This document shows positions 33,603 to 44,133 of a stretch of DNA of 64,000 nt, one piece after another. The stretch is from Thelephora terrestris (Eukaryota; Basidiomycota; Agaricomycetes; Thelephorales; Thelephoraceae): positions 62,001-126,000 of the forward strand of contig WIUZ02000023.1 in assembly GCA_015956445.1 (NCBI GenBank), in the 5' to 3' direction. The notes beneath the pieces were generated by a model. It saw nothing but the letters and a program-made list of their open reading frames with translations, had not been told where the DNA came from and did not search any database. How positions within the stretch are numbered: the first letter of the stretch is position 1; each line of letters begins with the position of its first letter. A program made the translations under genes and the position numbers.

Positions 33603-35226
33603 TCACAATATCAACTCCCGAACCATCCCCCTGATCTCCTCCTTCACCCTTGGGTCGATATGGTCAGACTCGAGAAGCTCAAGTCGGTCGAGTCTGTTCC
33701 CAGAGGATTCGAGGTGGTCGAGGAAGGTTTTCAATAGACCCCCATCGCTGGGGCATTTGTTGTACCTGTCAAAGGCGATGCAGAGGCGTTGGAGGTGAGG
33801 GAACATTTTGTCCTGATCAAGGTTCGAGAAGAGGACGTCAAGAGGTATTTTCAGGAAGTTTATCTCCCTCACGTATGGGAATTTGGCGGACAAGACTGCC
33901 GTGGATATGGACACATTGTGTACTCGAAGGTGGGTAATCGCTTCCGGAGGGACGTATGTGGCAAGGTCGAGGAGGGAATCACTCTTCAGATCCCCAAAGA
34001 AGATCGTTACCGAGTTGTCCGTCCATTCCGTTGCAGAGGGAGGAACGCCGCCTCGGCCTGGGTCTCCAACAACGAATTTGGGGTAACCATGGCAGTAGGA
34101 AAGCTCAAGTCCCAGCCCACTTTCGGGGCTTCTTCGACGTTGAACGTAGTCCCGAAGATATGGTCCGATGATCCCGGAAACATCGTCGACTGTAACGTCC
34201 GATAGCTCGAGGAGCAAATCATCCATGTTCCTGGGAAGGTCGATTTGATGAAGGAGCGTAAAAATGGGCCGCAGGGGTCCGGTCAAGTCGAGTTTCCTCA
34301 GGTTGGCAAGTATTACTCGAGAGGACTTCCAGAGATCATCATCTGCAACTTCGGGCCCGGTAAGCGTGATTTCCCTGAGAGAAGGGCTGGAGCAAATTAT
34401 CGAGAGTGCTTGGGATGAGGTCAATGGGGGTGAAGGAAGTTCAGTGCTGATGACCAAACTTGTAAGCGCAGAAGTTTTTGACATAATGAGGTCCCACGAT
34501 GAGACCGTGCAGCGTCGGAGCGTGAGGCATCGCAGCTTTGGGAAACGATGGCAGGCGAGGAAGTCTGAGACGTCTAGTGGATCTCGCAACAGCTCGGCCC
34601 ATACGATGACCGATTCCACACTACTTGTCCGAATCCCGTCGCAGCTGACCAGCGAAGAGATTATGGAGTCAAGAGCATCTTGATAGCTGGAACGGAGATG
34701 AACCCGCCGTATGGTGTCCCGCGCGGCTCGATCCTGGAGTGCATTTAGCAGGCTGTCGTCGAGTCCATGGCCTTCGAGGACTCCGTTGAACACGAGATCG
34801 AGTGGGGCCGTTGGATGTAGAAGGTGTCGTTTCGACCAGTCGTCCAGGTTGTTACCCCAGAAGCTCCAAACTTCTGGGGTGCGCGAGGCGACCTCGAACC
34901 AATGATGGCAAACAAACAGGAAGTTGTGAGATCTACTTTCCGACGGGCCGAAATCTGTCTTGAAAGTGGTGTTCCGACGGAAAATATCCCCGAGTATTTC
35001 TGGCGGAAGTTTGGAGACGTTCAGCAGTGAGTTCCGGGCGCGTTTGAGTTGTATGATCGTCGCCTCGTGCTCCCTAATTTGCTCGTCCAAAGCCCGTATG
35101 GACCCAATATTCGGCTGCCTGCTTAGACCGGATTAGTTTGCGATTTGGCTCGGGTGACGTGTCCGCTTACACTGAGTAATCATGTTGAGATAGCTTATCA
35201 CTGTCGGAATAAGCTGAAGACGGCAT
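33603..35226 (-). CDS. F-box protein F4, apparently intact
   Basis: Mirror partner of F2. Exon 1 begins at ATG 35226 (MPSSAYSDSDKLSQHDYS) and is spliced by a short intron with the GTGTAAGC donor context to the exon reading PNIGSIRALDEQIREHEATIIQLKRARNSLLNVSKLPPEILGDIF. The F-box and leucine-rich segments follow without a break to KEEIRGMVRELIL at 33603. Amino-acid identity to F2 looks high (long runs shared) but the two are clearly diverged, with scattered changes such as RWNTTLNTDFGPLERRSH versus RRNTTFKTDFGPSESRSH. So the inversion is not recent, and both copies seem to be kept as coding genes. Confidence 0.8.
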
Positions 35227-35629
35227 TGTTCCTTGATCGTAGCTCGTGGAGAGGGGGGGCTGGTATCTGAAGAAGAAAGTGGGCGTTGGGAAGCCGACTA
35301 TCGTTTCGCAGGCGCTCGCAGAAGACGTTGATACGCGGGAAACTCCCTCACGGCCGCCAGCGGCCGCCCTGCCTGTGAGAGGGTCTTCCGAGCGGCCCGT
35401 GCAATCCGGCCCAGGATGCCGCAGCGCGGAACCCTGTCGCTGTCCGCGTTTCCCCACCGCTCTGACCATCTCTACATTGGCAGCTCGTCGAAACTTGTAG
35501 AGCAACTTCATCCTTACTTAGCATCCCGGACGCATGTCACACCGAAAGCTTGATTCTTTACATCACTTCATTGGTGCGACATTCCTCTCCCGACGAGATC
35601 ATTCCAGATGACGGATGGAGCGTGTATTA

Positions 35630-35835
35630 TCGACCTGTCCTCGACGACCGCTTCGTACCAGAACTCGCCTCATCCGCATGCACAATCACATCCTACGCCG
35701 ACCTCATCGATCGATACGCGGCGGGCTGAGCCGCTGAGGTATGTCACGTTTGTGATTTGGCGGACGAAAATGAAGGTGATGAGCCAGAGGTGGGGATGGG
35801 GAGTGCATCCGTTAGAGACCGCCCCTCAATGAAGC
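35630..35835 (+). pseudogene. OHCU decarboxylase remnant (right arm)
   Basis: Contains RFVPELASSACTITSYADLIDRYAAG followed, in a shifted frame, by AEPLRYVTFVIWRTKMKVMSQRWGWGV, the degraded C-terminal strand of OHCU decarboxylase. The middle of the gene, with the catalytic His region, is absent. It runs directly into phytase remnant p5. Confidence 0.5.
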
Positions 35836-36550
35836 GATTAGCCCGTTCTGCTCCGTATTCTCTGAGGAAGGGTCCCTGAATCGACAGGACCGGGTGCGCA
35901 TAATACCCCTCCGCTTCGCAAATCTTTATGCATCATCTACGGACGCCTTTTGGGAGCCGTTCAAGGCGTCGTTTATATCAACGAACTCATTGGACGCCTC
36001 AAGGACTCCTTCGCACCTCACGCTCATGGCCTGCAAACCAACAAGACCCTACTTTAATCCCGCGGTACCTCCCGCTGAACCGGTTGATGCACTGCGTAGA
36101 TTTCTCTCACCGCACCCTGACCGCTGACGTATTCACTGTAACGGGCTTGCTCAAAACATACCGATATCGATTACCGAGAGTATGACGTGGATTTTCTGGC
36201 CGGGTGACCAATCAAACGGTTATCTTGCACACCTCGCCTGCAACCCCTCGTCGTTTTCGGGATCTCGACCAATGAGTCGGAGGTGGAACTGGGTACCCAC
36301 AGATGGGGCGAGCCGACTACGGCCGCGAGCACAGGAAGAATACGTGAGGATATTCTTGAGCGATAACAACAATTGGGATCATGCGGTGCTGGTGTGGCCA
36401 GGATGTGGGAGTCAGACGACTTTGTTAAAAAGCAAGGGGTATACCAGGAACGCGGCTTTTGGTATTTCGAGCGTAATTCCGGATGGTGACGAACATTCAT
36501 TTCTTATACTCGACTGGGCTTCGAGCGTTTACGAGTTTCTACGGCGCTCA
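35836..36550 (+). pseudogene. Phytase remnant p5
   Basis: Broken frames match the intact phytase from the SPFCSVFS region onward: the GAVQGVxYINELIGRL segment, the NRLM-VDFSHRTLTADVFTVTGLL segment, and a C-terminus that diverges (WDHAVLVWPGCGSQTTLLKSKGYTRNAAFGI). The RHGAR half is absent. It mirrors p1, sharing the diverged C-terminus (…LLKSKGYTRN), so this version arose before the inversion. Confidence 0.7.
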
Positions 36551-36877
36551 TGAAAAACCATCTCGCTCTGCTTTCTACGCACCACAATTGGCATAATTGC
36601 GGGCATCATCTTTCATCCTTCGCAAAGCCTTTTATGTGCGAGGATAAACGACTCTCCTTGTTTTTGCAACCTGTAGACACCAATCTCAGCAAAAGATCCC
36701 GGTCCACGCCAGGAGATCTATCAGCACTTGAAAAATCCCCCTGAATCACCAGTGATTCCAAACTTCTTACTAGGGTTGGAGCAATGTATGGAGATACAGT
36801 GCGCGGTATTGATTTTGTACGCAAGGGCGAATCAAGACAAGAAGTTCATAGGAGTGTACTCACACCGGATACGATAT

Positions 36878-38562
36878 TCAAAGTATGGGAGAAGCGCGGA
36901 ACCATTGATCATCGCCGCCTATCAACCTCAACTCTCGAACCAACGTCCTGATCCTCTCCTCTTCCCATGGAGACATACTATAAGAACCATCAATCTCCAG
37001 TGTATCGAGTCTGTTTCCGGAGGATGCGAGGTGGTCGAGGAGGGTTGTCAATGGACTCCAATCGCAATGACACCCGACTCCCCGGTCAAAGGTAATGTGG
37101 ATGCGTTGGAGATGAGGGAAGTTTATGTCCCGATCCTTGATCGGGAAGGCGCTGCCAAGAGGCGTCCCCTCGAAGTGAATCGCCCTCAGGTTTGGCAATT
37201 GGGCAGACACGGCTTGCGCGGACAAGGAGCCATCGCGTATTCGACAAACGGTGACCTCTTCCCGAGGAACGTGTGCGATAAGAACAAGGAAGGCTTCCTC
37301 TACCTCGGGCAATCCATACATTTGTGTCAAGATGATCACGACTGATGGGTCCATCCGCACCACTTCAGGGGCAGAGGTGTTTGTTCTGCCAGCGTCTTCG
37401 ACACAAAATCGAATGGAATCGTCGGAGGAAAGATGGATTTCTAGCCCACTTTGAGACCTTCCTCCTCGGCCAAGGTAGTCCCGAAGGTATGGTCCGATGG
37501 TTCCGGAAATATCTTCGATTGCGCCATACGTTATGTCGAGAAGCAAACTATCCATGTTCCTGGGGTAGTCTAGTTGATGGAGGAGCGTGAAGACACCCCA
37601 CCGGCGTCCATCCAACACGAGTTTCTTCAGTTGAGTGAGTGAAACTCTAGAGTTACCACCATCGTCCTCTGGGATTGCACTCCCAGAAAGTCCTACTTCC
37701 TGAAGAGAAGGGTTGGAGCGGAGTATCGAGAGGATTTGGGGCGAAGTTATCGTGGGTGTGGGATATTCACTGTCGAGGGTCAAGGTTGTGAGTACAGAAG
37801 TGCTTGACGCGATGAGGTCCCACGATGAGATCGTGCAGCTTTGTAGTCTGAGGCGTCGCAGCTTCGGGAAACGGGAGTAGGCGAGGAAATTCGAGACGAT
37901 AGTTGATTCTCCCTCATCCCAACAACATATGATGACCGACTCGACACCGCTGGTCCGAATTCCGTCACAGGCAGTCAGGGAGGAGATTATAGAGTTCAAG
38001 GTCCCCGAATTGCCGGCACTGAGGTGAATCCACCGTATGTTGTCCTGCGCGGCACGATCCTGGAGTGTACTTTGCAGGCTATCATCAAGAGTGTCCCGTT
38101 CGGAGAATTCGTCGAGCACGAGATCGAGTGGGGCCGTAGGATGTCGAAGGTGTCGTACCGCCCAATCCTCCAGCTTGTTGCCCCAGAAACCCCAAAGCTC
38201 TGGGGTGTTCGAAGCGACCTCGAACCAATAATGGCAAACAGTTAGGAAGTTGTGGGATCTCTCCTCCAACGGGCCAAAACCCCTCTTGTGAGTGGCGTTC
38301 CAACGGAAGATCTCCCCGAGTATTTCTGGCGGAAGTTTGGACACGTTCAACAATGAGTTCCGGGCGCGCTTGAGTTTGATAATCGCAGCCTCGTGTTCCC
38401 TGATTTGTCCCTCCAAAGCCCGTATGGAATCCATGTTAATGTCCCTGCTTAGCGGATTAGTCTGTGATTTCACTTGGATGAGATGTCCGCTCACATTGAG
38501 CAATCTTGTTGGGATAGCTTGTTGCCATTGGTAGAAGGGGAAGGGGAAGGGGAAGGCGGCAT
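36878..38562 (-). CDS. F-box protein F5, apparently intact
   Basis: ATG at 38562 gives MPPSPSPSPSTNGNKLSQQDCS with a short Pro-Ser repeat. A GTGAGC donor and a CTAAGCAG acceptor lead to DINMDSIRALEGQIREHEAAIIKLKRARNSLLNVSKLPPEILGEIFRWN. The F-box (HNFLTVCHYWFEVASNTPELWGF) is followed by leucine-rich segments (LRRLRLQSCTISSWDLI, VLTTLTLDSEYPTP, IHLSSDDSIRFCVEDAG) and the C-terminus WEEERIRTLVRELRLIGGDDQWFRASPIL. There is no break, although its mirror partner F1 is a pseudogene. Predicted SCF ubiquitin-ligase adaptor by family; target unknown. Confidence 0.8.
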
Positions 38563-38923
38563 TGCGTCTGAACGTAGGTCGTGCAAAAAAGAAATTATAA
38601 TTCAGCCACAACTTGATGGAGAGGAGGGCCTGATTTTATGTGGCGTGCCACAGAGTGTTACGCAGCGGGGCAGCGCAGAGGTTGGGACGCGGGAACCCGT
38701 GAAGTCGCCCGCGCCCAGCCATCTGATCGGGGGTTTCCGAGGCACGTGCGGGTGAGAACTTCGCACTGCGCAGTTGTGAGTTGAGTCTTCCAGTCCGAGT
38801 TTCCCGCCGTCTCTGTTGTAACGTAGGTACCAGCTCGTCAGAACTCATCGCACTTATAGAACAGCTTCATTCTCTGCCTTGCCCCCGAGCGCATATATCG
38901 TACCCAAAGCTTATTCCGCTTCC

Positions 38924-39113
38924 ATGGCCTCTTCATCCCCAGTGCAACTTCCATCTCTCGACGAAATCCAGACCGGTACTCCAGATAACCGACAGGACGC
39001 GCTAAACAGAGTCGTGTCCACCCTATTCGAGCCCTCGCCCGTCCTTAACGAACTCCTCGTCCTCGTCCACAATCACATCCTATATCGACCTCGTCGACCG
39101 ATCTGCGGCGATA
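38924..39113 (+). pseudogene. OHCU decarboxylase 5' remnant
   Basis: ATG at 38924 starts MASSSPVQLPSLDEIQTGTPDNRQDALNRVVSTLFEPSPVLNELL, which matches the N-terminus of fungal OHCU decarboxylases. After a small deletion the next frame gives STITSYIDLVDRSAAI and a stop. The rest of the enzyme (catalytic His and C-terminus) is missing. This is the best-preserved piece and identifies the related fragments inside the palindrome. It is divergent from F5, with about 360 bases between the two start codons. Confidence 0.6.
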
Positions 39114-39879
39114 TAGCCGTTTGCATATAAAAATAATTATTAGCGCCGGCAAGCGGCATGGCCCACGACCGGCTTCTGTAATCCTCACGCCCTGCGAATA
39201 GATTGCTGCAACAATCCTCCTTCGACCCCTAGTTTTCCAGTTTCTCACGAACTGATAGACCGACCCCTATTAATTACTTTTGTACCGCTGCCCAGTCGTA
39301 TACTGACCACTAAAAATTTTCCATTCAAGTAAGCACGCGCAGGATAAACCATGTTCCTGGCACTAGCAGGCAATCGTTGAACCGAATGGTCTGTTCAATT
39401 TTGCCTCCCAGATGGCACTTCATCTAACCCTTAGTGGAGAGGCACGATGCTCACCGATTGCCTGTGGGGAAAAGGTAGGACCGGTCACCATGAATCCCAT
39501 CAAGCTAGCCTGGTACCGCCAGAAATAGTTACGGGCGACAAGTCAATCTGGCCTCAAATCATGGGATTGTCACTGGGGGAAGACGCCTCCATGGTCGATG
39601 ACGCAAGGAACACTTTGGATCTTTCGGACTACATCCATCCCCCTCAATACACTCGCCAAATCCGAAGTCACGTTTATCAGATAATACACAGGGATTGGTG
39701 GTGATAGAAAACTAGTGAAGAAGAGGGTGGGTGAGCGATGAATTAAACGTACAGTCACGGCGTAGCACATAGTTGTGAAGAATTAGTATCAGGACCCCTA
39801 TAGAGCCCCATGGAGAGCCCTCCGTAATAACTCCCTCCTCATGTTAATCGTTTCCTCGCTGATTCTTCCTCCCTCCACC
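39114..39879. other. AT-richer spacer without recognised gene
   Basis: About 770 bases. An 85-codon frame at 39447-39704 (plus) has no family pattern. ACC at 39877-39879 is the left target duplication of the following MITE. Confidence 0.5.
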
Positions 39880-40719
39880 CACTGGGGACAAGGGGTCACT
39901 TACCCAACAATTACATTGTGATTACATTGTGACTTTTTAGGCAATGTGTTCAGCCTATGGCCAGGAGGTACATGCTGAGTTCTTTTACAAAGTACCCATC
40001 AATGTGACCACAATGTGGCCAGTGGGTCCATCTTGATCACTTTTACAAAGTACCCATCAATTCAATCACAATGTGCCCTGTGGGTCCATGCAGGATACAT
40101 TGTAAAAGTATCCATCAAAGTGGCCACTGGGCACTTTGTGAAAGAAATCAGGGTTTTCTTTCACAATATTGTTTACAATTTATCCTACTGGGTGCCTGAG
40201 CCACTCATTGAGAGTTCTTTCAAAAAGTAATCAGCAATGTAACCACAATGTCCCCAGGAGGTTCTTCTTAATGTTTTCACAATAAACTCTCAATGTGGTT
40301 GGATCTCACAACAAACTCTCAAAGAAACCATTGAGTATCTGGTTGAATACTTTGTGGACACATTGCTGGATACTTTATGAAAGAACTCTCAATGAGTGGC
40401 TCAGGTATATGCTGGACACATTGTAAGCAAAATTGTGAAAGAACCCAGGGGTTTCTTTCACAAAGTGCCCAGTGGCCACTTTGATGGATACTTTTACAAT
40501 GTATCCTGCATGGACCCACAGGGCACATTGTGATTGAATTGATGGGTACTTTGTAAAAGTGATCAAGATGGACCCACTGGCCACATTGTGGTCACATTGA
40601 TGGGTACTTTGTAAAAGAACTCAGCATGTACCTCCTGGCCATAGGCTGAACACATTGCCTAAAAAGTCACAATGTAATCACAATGTAATTGCTGGGTAAG
40701 TGACCCCTTGCCCCCAGTG
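39880..40719. mobile_element. CACTA-type fold-back MITE, 840 bp, 3-bp TSD
   Basis: Starts CACTGGGGACAAGGGGTCAC and ends with the complement of CACTGGGGGCAAGGGGTCAC. It is flanked on both sides by ACC (39877-39879 and 40720-40722). CACTG termini plus a 3-bp target duplication are the hallmark of the CACTA (CMC/EnSpm) superfamily. The two arms, about 360 bp each, are near-perfect reverse complements around a roughly 120-bp centre, so the same short open frame (MASGSILITFTKYP...) appears on both strands. Many copies of CACAATGTG-like and TTTACAAAGTA-like words are the subterminal repeats expected of this superfamily. No transposase. Confidence 0.85.
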
Positions 40720-42173
40720 ACCTTCCGCAAAGCTTTTCGTTTTCCTCTCCTGCTTTCCCACCTCGAGTGAAGAATCTGTTTTCCAGTCTTGGTCGGAGGA
40801 ATGCAGATCCATGACCGAGGGACTTCTGCGTCTCACAATGGCTTTGTCAAACGCCTTGATGATCTCCGTCCCGACCTCTTCACGGTCCATACCTGTCGCT
40901 ACCAGTTCCGCAGCGTCATTAAACTCCCTGCGGAGGATTGCGCGAACCGCCGCGCGTCGGAGTTGCAGGTCGAGCAAAGTGAGCTTGGGACCGCCTGGTT
41001 TCAATGCAAACGGGGTTAGGTCTTCATAGAAGAGTGTGGTGGAGGTCGTAAGGTTCGGAGCACCAACGCTAGGCTTGATAGGAGTGAGGATAGGGACTGT
41101 TCCCGATGCGGGGGTCTTCTGTGCGGCTTTCGCCGTCTGCGTCGTCGACGTTCTGCTCGCGGATGTGGATAGGTCCCGCAGGTCAAGCTGACGACCGTCA
41201 GCGTTCTCCGCCCTCGTTGGAAAGCTCACCATTTCCCTCACTACACTTGGACCACTGTCTTTGATGTCAACCTTAATTTTCTCGTTTTTCTTCTTTACCT
41301 CAGGAAAGACTCGAATCCCAAAGTGCATGGGGCGGAAGCTGCATCCTTGTCTGCGGTTGCGGCAAGGCTCGCACATCACGATGGTACCCTCCTTGCCTTT
41401 GCACCATATAGGGATGCAAGTCGTTTGGGGCGATTTTTTAGCGGAGCACGCGCCGCACACCTAGGGGACGATGAACTTCACCATATCCACCTCTGGCGTA
41501 TGCCACCCACCAATCCCTCTGCCTGAGGAACTACCTTCGTGTCCAGCCTATCCCCCTCTGTCATTTTCATCGAGCTCAAGTTCATTCCCATTGGACAAAA
41601 AGACCTCGTGTCTGTGTGTGGCTTGCTCACGTCCTTCGTCGATGCTTGGGGCGGTTGCGGAGTCGCACTTCCTTCAGCACTCGCAGTGTTGGCTGTCTCG
41701 GGTGTTCCTTTGGGGCTATCAACCTGGAAAGCCATATCCTCGGGCAGGTGGCGTCGTTTAACGCAAGTGTTCGCATATTCTGCAATGATCTTGAATGGCG
41801 TTAGATGAAATGCCAGGCAAAGCTCTCTGTGCCTCGTCTGCGCCCTTGCGCGGTGAGTCTTCCGTACGCTGGAGCTCTTGAGTACGTTACTTACCAGCCA
41901 AGCCGATAGGTGCTGAGCCCATGGCTCTGCAAGCGCCGTCTCTTCTTTCAGACGCTCTTCCATGCTCTTGAGCCGCCAGATTGCCAGGACAGACTTCCAC
42001 ACGACGTCCTCGCATCCAGGAGAGCCTACGAGAAGACCCCGCAGGTCCACTTTTGCCCATCTGGACTCGTGATCGGGGGTTTCCTCGTCCCTCTCCACCT
42101 CTTGGAACGCCTCAAACGGTGTGAGTCCGTTGGGGCCCTGCATGGGTGTCCACTCCAGTGAAAAGAAGTCCAT
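40678..42173 (-). CDS. Six-cysteine-cluster protein, copy A, tail inside MITE
   Basis: ATG at 42173 gives MDFFSLEWTPMQGPNGLTPFEAF and exon 1 ends at QHLSAWL. An intron with GTAAGT and GCGCAG joins TRHRELCLAFHLTPFKIIAEYANTCVKRRHL, then a variable region, then CGACSAKKSPQTTCIPIWC...VMCEPCRNRRQGCSF. Cysteine spacing C-x2-C-x9-C...C-x2-C-x6-C resembles a stretched Zn2Cys6 binuclear cluster, so nucleic-acid binding is possible (inference). A conserved C-terminal helical block follows: TLFYEDLTPFALKPGGPKLTLLDLQLRRAAVRAILRREFNDAAEL. The last residues, HWGQGVTYPAITL, are encoded by the end of the CACTA MITE (40719 leftward), so the native C-terminus is lost. The family name is unknown to me; two more copies lie nearby. 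Confidence 0.6.
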
Positions 42174-42535
42174 AGAGAATAGGTAAACAGTTGAGGGTGA
42201 CAAAGGGAGATGTGGCGGCGGAAGCTTTTCGTTCTGTCTCGCGCAATTACCGAATTGAGTTGCCTCACCTCAGCCGCATGTTAACTTTGTGTTCTCGTGC
42301 AGCCATGGCCGGTATGTCGAAGCGCTTGTATTTCGCGTGACTTATGTACGCCCAACATGGGTTCAAACCTCGTTAGATACTGTTCGTATTTGAGGTACAT
42401 TCATAACAGAAGTGTATGAGAAGGGAACGCGCGGTTGATACACGACCAAAATGAGGCCGCCAAATGGGGTAGGTGCGCGAGGCAGCAAAACCTTCCACAG
42501 GCACGTCATCACTCTTCGCTTTAAGTTCTCTCCCA

Positions 42536-43717
42536 ATGGACCTATCACTTGACTGGACTCCAACGAAAGGCCCGAACGGCCTGGCGCCATTTGAGGCGTT
42601 CCGATTGGTCGAGAACGATGATGAAACTCCAAGTCGCGGAAGCGGATGGTTGAAAACGGACGTGCGAGAGCTTGTCGCCCACTCTCCCGCTTCCGAAGAT
42701 TTGATCTGGAAATCGGTGCTGGCAATTTGGCGGCTGAAAAGTATGGAGGGTCGCCTGAAGGAAGAGGAAAAAGAGCTCGCGGAGCCGTGGGCTGAGCACA
42801 TGTCTGCTTGGCTGGTGAGTAATCTGCGTACCGTTAAACAGACACGGGATTGACTGCGTGAGGGAGTATAGACAAGGCATGAGGATCTTTGCCACGCTTT
42901 TCATCTTGAGCCGCTACAAATAATCACAGAGTGCGCGAAGGATTGCGTTGCAGCAGGACATATCCCCAACCGCATGGTTGCGCATTCCCGAGACCCGGAA
43001 ATCATTCCTTTCCCGTGTGCGACCAAAAGCGATGAGAATGGTTGGAGTCCGCGATCGTCATGGCACGAAAGAAAGGTGGAGAAGACCAATGAGGAACAGA
43101 CGCCATTCCCGCCACAGGTGGACGAGGGGAACAGCACTGGACTTGCGCTAAACCGACCAGGCTCGTCAAAGAGGAAGAAGGGGCTGCGCAAGGGGCAAAG
43201 CACCAAGCGATTGGAGGGGACGTACGCCGATTCAAAACTGCAGATCTTTGCAGGAGCGGAAAGGATGGAGGAGGAAAAAGGAGAGCTTGGGAGGATGGGG
43301 GAGAGTCTTTTAACGAGGGTGGGGAAGGTCAAAGGTCCTCTGCCTACGCGTTGGGAGAGGGAAGAAGAGAGTTTGGCAAGTGGAACGCCTCTCGCTTCCA
43401 CTTCCAGTGCTCCCAACGTTGGTTCTGTGAGCACCATGGCGTCTGCAACCCTCTTCTACAGCGACCTTGCTCGTTTCGGGGCTGGGCCATCGCCTCGAGA
43501 GATGTCTCTTCCGGACCTTGAGCTCTGATATAGAGACATTGCCAACGCTCTGCAAAGAGAGCGGGAGGACGCTGAAGAGCTTTTCACAATGGCAGTGGAT
43601 CGCCGGCGGACGGCAACAAAAATCCTTGCAGCGCTGAATGAAGCCATAGTGCAACATGGGGGTCGCGCGATCCATCTCACGTGGGCGTTTGACGAAGAGA
43701 CGGATGATGCGCAGTAG
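42536..43717 (+). pseudogene. Six-cysteine-cluster family, copy B, cluster missing and nonsense codon
   Basis: Starts MDLSLDWTPTKGPNGLAPFEAF, close to copy A, and exon 1 ends SAWLVS with a GTGAGT donor. After the intron, HLEPLQIITECAKDC matches the LTPFKIIAEYAN block, but the six-cysteine region present in copies A and C is absent. The C-terminal block SATLFYSDLARFGAGPSPREMSLPDLEL is followed by TGA at 43526-43528, after which homology continues in the same frame (YRDIANALQREREDAEELF...ILAALNEAIVQHGG) to a TAG at 43715. The stop replaces a conserved Arg (copies A and C have R), consistent with a CGA-to-TGA change. It is head-to-head with copy A. Confidence 0.65.
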
Positions 43718-44133
43718 TTACCGGTGTGGTGAGTGCAAAGGAACTCGTTTCAGGGGAGGGTTGTATCCAGGCAGATGGTTCTTGCAGATCCTGCGCGACT
43801 CCGGTGCAGCGATAGAACCTATTGGGGCTGTGCGGAAGAGGTAGGAGGCGTGGCGCGAGTTGGACGTGAGTGTGAGCTTGACGATCCGGGTAGGATGTAC
43901 TGGAATGTAGTGTATAACAGTACAATCTTTTTTGACAGTAATTGTTATGGTGCGCGTTCATTGTTTACAGAATCCTTCCCTCTGTTTCCGAAACATAAGC
44001 CAAGTGTAATTGTCCACAGCGTCCTCGCAAAAGGTTACATAGAATGACAAAGCATGTTTACGCATATCGATGTTTCTCACAGGCGACAAGAGATATCCTG
44101 GGTGTTACACATGGCTAAAGACCCCTTTCTCCC

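Larger units (their letters stand above)
32320..38562 (-). repeat. Right arm of imperfect gene palindrome
   Basis: Contains p4(+), F4(-), OHCU remnant and p5(+), F5(-), the mirror image of the left arm 17429-22863. The spacer between the arms (22864-32319) holds protease copy 2, the intact phytase and F3. Confidence 0.7.

Noticed and set aside
36606-36824. Small open frames between p5 and F5.
   Set aside because: They fall in the decayed 3' flank shared with 18950-19100 (mirror region) and have no conserved frame between the two copies.
39880-40719. Short protein starting MASGSILITFTKYP on both strands.
   Set aside because: The same peptide appears on both strands because the MITE is a palindrome; there is no family, no splice structure and no reason to call it a gene.
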